Source: Hyphomonas sp. Mor2
GTDB taxonomy: Bacteria; Pseudomonadota; Alphaproteobacteria; Caulobacterales; Hyphomonadaceae
Length of the DNA stretch: 64,000 bases
Direction: 5' to 3'
Assembly: GCF_001854405.1 (NCBI RefSeq)
Contig: NZ_CP017718.1
Coordinates: forward strand, 2,108,001 to 2,172,000
Shown: positions 60,448 through 64,000 of the stretch, one piece after another
Position numbering within the stretch: position 1 is the stretch's first letter
Layout: every line of letters begins with the position of its first letter
Program-made: the position numbers and the translations under genes
The notes under the pieces: model-generated
Told to the model about the DNA's origin: nothing
What the model saw: only the letters and a program-made list of their open reading frames with translations
Databases searched by the model: none

Positions 60448-61374
60448 ATGACCTTGCCCGCTGCTTCCGCCACGCCGATGAAATCTGGCCTCAAGCGTAG
60501 CGCGCTGCTGATGCGGGCGCTTGGGGCGCGGGCATCCGCCGTCTGGTCGCAGCTCTCGCCGCAGGAAGCGGAAACGCTCAGTCGGGCGATGCAGGCCTTG
60601 CCGGAAGATGCGGCGTCAGAACACCGCGCCGTTGAATCCTATGTCGCCTCCATGGCCCAAACAAAGTCTGCGCCCCGCGCCGAGCCGCGCTCGATCTGGG
60701 CGCGCCTGTCAAATTGTGAGAGGACGGTGATCGCCGGACTGATCCAGGAAGAAAGCCCGCAGGTGATCGCCTTGACGCTGTCCCGGCTGGATCCGGACGC
60801 GGCGGCCAATGCCGTGCGCGCCCTGCCGCGTGCACTGGCGACGGAAGCGCTGAAACGCATGCTCAGCCTCGGCGAGGTGCACCCTGCGGCGATGAAAGGG
60901 CTCGAACTGGCGCTCGCGGCGCGGCTCGACCAGGCCCTTCCAGGCCACGCGCAAAGCGGTCATGAACAGGTGGCGCGGATCTTCGACCGTCTCGACAGCA
61001 AGTCTGAAGAATCGCTGCTCTCCTCCCTCGATACAGCGGAGCCAGGCGCCGGCGAGAAGATACGCGCCTTCATGTTCACGTTCGAGGACCTTGCAAATCT
61101 CGATGCCGCCAGTCTCCAGACCATTCTCGGCAATGTCGACCGCAGCGTCCTGACGCTGGCCCTGAAAGGTGCGCCGGAGCCAGTCGCGACCGCTTTCTTC
61201 TCCAATATCACGCAACGGGCTGCCGATCTCCTGCGCGATGAGATTGAGGCCACAGGTCCGATGCGGCGCAGCGAGATTGATGCGGCACGCAGCGACATCA
61301 TCGAAATTGCCCGCACCCTGGTCAAACGCGGCGATATCCTGACCGGACATGCTGAAGACGAGCTGATCGAATGA
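60448..61374 (+). CDS. fliG: Flagellar motor switch protein FliG
   Basis: FliG links the MS ring to the stator-facing rotor. The 308-residue protein has EESPQVIALTLSRL (101-114; the usual EHPQ-TIA motif) in the middle domain, MFTFEDLANLD (209-219) and the charged torque helix region RDEIEATGPMRRSEIDAAR (263-281). The N-terminal domain that binds FliF is shortened and diverged, in line with the odd fliF. It starts right after the fliF stop and overlaps the next gene by four bases. Confidence 0.88.
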   Translation: MTLPAASATPMKSGLKRSALLMRALGARASAVWSQLSPQEAETLSRAMQALPEDAASEHRAVESYVASMAQTKSAPRAEPRSIWARLSNCERTVIAGLIQEESPQVIALTLSRLDPDAAANAVRALPRALATEALKRMLSLGEVHPAAMKGLELALAARLDQALPGHAQSGHEQVARIFDRLDSKSEESLLSSLDTAEPGAGEKIRAFMFTFEDLANLDAASLQTILGNVDRSVLTLALKGAPEPVATAFFSNITQRAADLLRDEIEATGPMRRSEIDAARSDIIEIARTLVKRGDILTGHAEDELIE

Positions 61375-61724
61375 AACGCCGCGTCGAGAAAATCACGCCC
61401 TACCCGTTTGCCAGCGATTTCAGCGCGCCCGCGCCGGAACACGCCGACACGGTACGCATGACCCCGCAGGACCTCGCCTTGCTGCTCAGTGATGCCCAGG
61501 CCGGCGGCGCCTCGATCGCGCGCAATGATGCGCTTGCAGCCGAAGCCAGCAAGCTGGCACAGGCCTCAGATGATTTGAAAAAGGTTCTGGCCGGCATTGT
61601 CGATCTCGCCGCACATCTCGAACAGGCAGCGATTGACGAGACGGATCGCAAGGACGCTCTCGAGCGCGTGCGCCGCCTCGCCGCAGTTGTGATTGAGGGC
61701 CAGGGCGATTTATTTGGCGGCTAA
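61371..61724 (+). CDS. FliH/FlbE-like flagellar protein
   Basis: The 117-residue product (ATGA overlap with fliG) opens KRRVEKITPYPFASDF, close to the FlbE/FliH opening of Caulobacter-type clusters, followed by a helical region ending with GDLFGG. FliH normally has over 200 residues and binds the FliI ATPase; here the C-terminal half seems absent. Assignment rests on position between fliG and fliN and on the opening. Confidence 0.5.
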   Translation: MKRRVEKITPYPFASDFSAPAPEHADTVRMTPQDLALLLSDAQAGGASIARNDALAAEASKLAQASDDLKKVLAGIVDLAAHLEQAAIDETDRKDALERVRRLAAVVIEGQGDLFGG

Positions 61725-61797
61725 GTCGAAACTGTTCACCACTCGGCAACCATTCACCGCCAGTCTGGCCCTTCCCATCCACAGAGTTTGAGACCTC

Positions 61798-62064
61798 ATG
61801 ACCGTCAACCGCGCCCTCGAAGACAGCCTCATGGATGCCCCCGTCAAGGTTGACGTGGTGCTGGGCGAAGCGCGCGTACCGGTCGAGGAGCTGATGTCCC
61901 TGTCGGAAGGCGAAATTGTCGCCCTGGAAAACAGCACGACTGATCTGGTCGACATTTATGTGTCCGACCGCCTGATGGCGCGGGGGCGTCTGGTGGTTGC
62001 CGACGGACAACTCGGCGTCACGCTGAGCGAGATTGTCGACAGTCGCTCGCAAGGTTTCGCGTAG
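61798..62064 (+). CDS. fliN: Flagellar motor switch protein FliN
   Basis: The 88-residue protein has the SpoA/FliN core: PVKVDVVLGEARVPVEELMSLSEGEIVALE, then DIYVSDRLMARGRLVVADGQLGVTLSEIV. FliN forms part of the C ring. It lies 73 bp after the FliH-like gene. No flbD follows within the window. Confidence 0.9.
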   Translation: MTVNRALEDSLMDAPVKVDVVLGEARVPVEELMSLSEGEIVALENSTTDLVDIYVSDRLMARGRLVVADGQLGVTLSEIVDSRSQGFA

Positions 62065-62114
62065 GGTCCGAGGCCAAGACGCTATCTCCACATAAATGGT
62101 ATTAATCCGCAAAC

Positions 62115-62199
62115 ACCTGCGCAGGCAGGTGTCCAGCGACTGACCTTCACTGACAGAGTAAGCGGTTATCATCGCCCATGGATACCTGCCTGCGCAGGT
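62115..62199. repeat. Pair of inverted 16-nt palindromic units
   Basis: ACCTGCGCAGGCAGGT (62115-62130) and ACCTGCCTGCGCAGGT (62184-62199) are exact reverse complements, 53 bp apart, and each can also form its own hairpin (CACCTGC/GCAGGTG; ATACCTGC/GCAGGTAT). They lie between fliN and the sterol-desaturase-family gene. Confidence 0.6.
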
Positions 62200-62244
62200 A
62201 TCAGCGGACTTTAGGACGCGACTCAACACAGCCCAAATTCCGGG

Positions 62245-62283
62245 TTGACAGTTTTCTTTTGCACAGTTATTTGAACGCGTTCA
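62245..62283 (+). promoter_or_regulatory. Promoter with overlapping palindrome for the sterol-desaturase-family gene
   Basis: TTGACA at 62245 and TATTTG at 62268 are 17 bp apart. The perfect palindrome TGAACGCGTTCA at 62272-62283 overlaps the -10 and start region, as a repressor site would. Confidence 0.45.
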
Positions 62284-62328
62284 TTTAATTATCCCCGACC
62301 CTAGTCACGGGGCATTTGGAGACTCATC

Positions 62329-63480
62329 GTGGAACGGACTGACGCTCATCACACCGGCAATCGCCGGATACCTCGACAAGCCCGGATCGGCCGGTTTCTG
62401 GAAACCTGGCTTGGCGCGCCGATCAGTTTTCTGGAATTCACGCTGCAATGGATCATGGTCAAACCGCTACGCTGGTTCTGGCGGCATCTGGATCACTGGT
62501 CCTACAAGCTGGAAGGCACATTGTTGCGCCGGATCCTGTCGCACACAATCTTTCCGTTTACCCTGGTCATGTCCGTCATCATTGGGCTTACGCTGGTGGA
62601 GAACGGGATTACCAGCCTGACGCTGCTCGGCTTTGTCTTGCTGCCCATCATTTTCGGTCTGTACTGCGCCCCACTCGAGCGTCTGATGCCGTTCAGCCGC
62701 AAATGGCTGGAAGGCGGCAATGACAGTGCCGTCGACATCATCATGTACTTTTCGGGCGCCTTCTGGAGCGGGATTTCAGGCCTGATCGTGAGTGCTCTGT
62801 TCATTATCGGCATGGTCGAAGCCCTCGAGCCCTATGGGCATGATCTCTGGCCCGATCATTGGAACCCGGTCGTCCAGGTCGCGCTGTTCATCCTGATCAA
62901 GGATTTCTTCCGCTACTGGTTCCACCGCGCCTTGCATGAGATCCCTGCGCTCTGGCGTATCCATGCTGCGCACCATTCCGTCGAGCGCCTCTACTGGCTG
63001 AACGGCATCCGCGCGCACCCGCTGGAAATTGTCAGCCAGGCGATCTTCTACGCCATTCCTCTCGCGCTGGTGCAGCCGACGGCTGAAATCGCGCTGGTCG
63101 CGGTCATCCTGCAGCTGAGCATTGGCATCTTCCAGCACTCGAATATCGATCTCAATCTCGGCTGGTGGGAGTATATCTTCTCGATCGGCGACAATCACCG
63201 GTACCACCACTATCCCGACAAAGGCATTGGCGACTCCAATTATGGCGGCGAGCTGATCATCTGGGACATCCTGTTCGGCACCTTCCACAATCCGCGCGAT
63301 GAGCGCCCGCATGACAATATCGGGATTGGCACAGCGCCGGATTATCCGATGACCGTGGCGGGGCTCTATATTGCGCCTTTCCTGCCAAACCAGAAGAATG
63401 TGTTTCGGGTGGAGCGCGAGGACCGCTCTCAAGAGGACGTCACCGCGCCCGGTAAACCGATATTGCAACCTGCCGAGTAA
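62329..63480 (+). CDS. Sterol desaturase/fatty-acid hydroxylase superfamily membrane protein
   Basis: From the GTG at 62329 (GGAG seven bases upstream) the protein has 383 residues and several membrane segments. Histidine clusters of the diiron family are visible: HRALHE (about 203-208), HAAHHS (about 215-220), HSNID (about 264-268) and NHRYHHYP (about 285-292). Such enzymes hydroxylate or desaturate lipids. The gene sits apart from the flagellar genes in orientation only by position; a link is not shown. Confidence 0.85.
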   Translation: MERTDAHHTGNRRIPRQARIGRFLETWLGAPISFLEFTLQWIMVKPLRWFWRHLDHWSYKLEGTLLRRILSHTIFPFTLVMSVIIGLTLVENGITSLTLLGFVLLPIIFGLYCAPLERLMPFSRKWLEGGNDSAVDIIMYFSGAFWSGISGLIVSALFIIGMVEALEPYGHDLWPDHWNPVVQVALFILIKDFFRYWFHRALHEIPALWRIHAAHHSVERLYWLNGIRAHPLEIVSQAIFYAIPLALVQPTAEIALVAVILQLSIGIFQHSNIDLNLGWWEYIFSIGDNHRYHHYPDKGIGDSNYGGELIIWDILFGTFHNPRDERPHDNIGIGTAPDYPMTVAGLYIAPFLPNQKNVFRVEREDRSQEDVTAPGKPILQPAE

Positions 63481-63512
63481 GCCCGGGACCGCATAAATCC
63501 CAGACTCCGTTT

Positions 63513-63597
63513 TCCTGACGCACGTCAGGATCTATGGCGGTCGAGCATGCCGCTCCGCCAGCCGCCCTGGATGCCAACTTGCGTTGGCAAAGCGGAA
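63513..63597 (+). repeat. Palindromic repeat, type R copy
   Basis: It has TCCTGACG-CA-CGTCAGGA (63513-63530), TATGGCGG paired with CCGCC (63533-63568) and GCCAAC/GTTGGC (63573-63588), the same order as at 15889. It lies between codirectional genes, the only copy not in a convergent gap. Confidence 0.75.
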
Positions 63598-63737
63598 GCG
63601 CACGCTGGCGCGTGTCCGTGCTCGCCACATGTAAACTTATCCACAAAGCGACATCTTCTGTGAAAAACTAACAAATCAACAGATTCTGTTAACCATTTCG
63701 CCTCAACACTCGGCTGCACTAGAGTGGAGTGTGCCGT

Positions 63738-64000
63738 ATGCGAATGAAGATGTTTGCCGCAGAGTCCCTGGAGGCTGCAAAGGCAATGATCTTCGCGGAA
63801 ATGGGCGATGATGCGATCATCCTGTCCGAACGCGAAGTTCCTGGAGGTGTGGAAGTTCGGGCTGCTACGGACAAGATGGGCGGTGGTATGGTGCCGAGCG
63901 AGTCTCGCATCCTGACCCGTCTGGGCGCGACGCCGTCTCCGCGATTGGTTGAAAGTCCGGTCCGCAACCGGGTTCGCGACGCGCTGCTCTGGCACGGCGC
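63738..64000 (+). CDS. flhF: Flagellar biosynthesis regulator FlhF (5' part, continues beyond window)
   Basis: The frame starts at ATG 63738 after a GGAG site and opens MRMKMFAAESLEAAKAMIFAEMGDDAIILSER, the typical FlhF N-terminus (SRP-type GTPase that places flagella at the pole). The GTPase domain lies outside the window. 87 codons are seen. Confidence 0.85.
   Translation, partial: MRMKMFAAESLEAAKAMIFAEMGDDAIILSEREVPGGVEVRAATDKMGGGMVPSESRILTRLGATPSPRLVESPVRNRVRDALLWHG

Noticed and set aside
63601-63625. Sigma-54-like promoter before flhF
   Set aside because: The -12 part does not match TTGC well; only the GG-N10-GC spacing is close.
63690-63700. CtrA box before flhF
   Set aside because: Only one TTAA half-site is present; the second half at N7 is missing.

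Overview
The window reads as a chromosome segment of a GC-rich alphaproteobacterium of the dimorphic, stalked Caulobacterales type, probably family Hyphomonadaceae. The reasons are an SciP (CtrA inhibitor) gene next to flagellar switch genes, CtrA-like boxes, a ChvI-type regulator, alphaproteobacterial small families (DUF2842, DUF1499), a rplM-rpsI-argC block and a long HisG paired with HisZ. All identities come from reading motifs; no search was run, and genus and replicon are not established.

Layout. 0-6.4 kb: tRNA methyltransferase-like gene and DUF2007 (minus), then polyprenyl diphosphate synthase, a TPR lipoprotein, ispE and a WecA/MraY-type transferase (plus). 6.4-11 kb: ETF-ubiquinone oxidoreductase diverging from a plus run of uracil-DNA glycosylase, a small membrane protein, two sugar-nucleotide-type transferases and DUF2283. 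11-17.5 kb: argC, rpsI, rplM, a lipoprotein, heme A synthase, DUF2842 and a DEAD-box helicase. 17.5-28 kb: a phosphatidylserine-decarboxylase-like protein lacking catalytic residues, an Atm1-type ABC exporter, a siderophore receptor behind tandem Fur-like boxes, LOG, an amidohydrolase, gltX, a lipoprotein and DUF1499. 28-38 kb: metallo-beta-lactamase fold, ATP-grasp and Cx5R proteins, an oligopeptide-type permease pair without its other subunits, argD, a possible sRNA, hisG-hisZ-hisS and tRNA-Gln. 38-46 kb: diguanylate cyclase, a ChvI-like regulator without a kinase, a Sel1-like protein, a ThDP enzyme, a feruloyl-CoA-synthetase-like ligase and a K+ channel. 46-59 kb: outer-membrane protein, ygfZ-tag-lipoprotein operon, KAS III, an unrecognised zinc-ribbon membrane protein, hydrolases, AraC, Zur, cupin, YjhX, desaturase and esterase. 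59-64 kb: sciP, a very short fliF, fliG, a flbE/fliH-like gene, fliN, a sterol-desaturase-family gene and the start of flhF.

The most unusual features are: (1) a FliF homologue of about 225 residues that keeps two membrane segments, an RBM3-like core and the FliG-binding tail but has no room for RBM1 and RBM2; (2) a mosaic family of palindromic intergenic repeats, in three kinds of unit, that mostly sits between convergent genes; (3) the Psd-family protein that has lost its pyruvoyl serine and catalytic histidine; (4) several orphan parts (OppBC, ChvI, YjhX). I see no rRNA genes, CRISPR array, insertion sequence or prophage.
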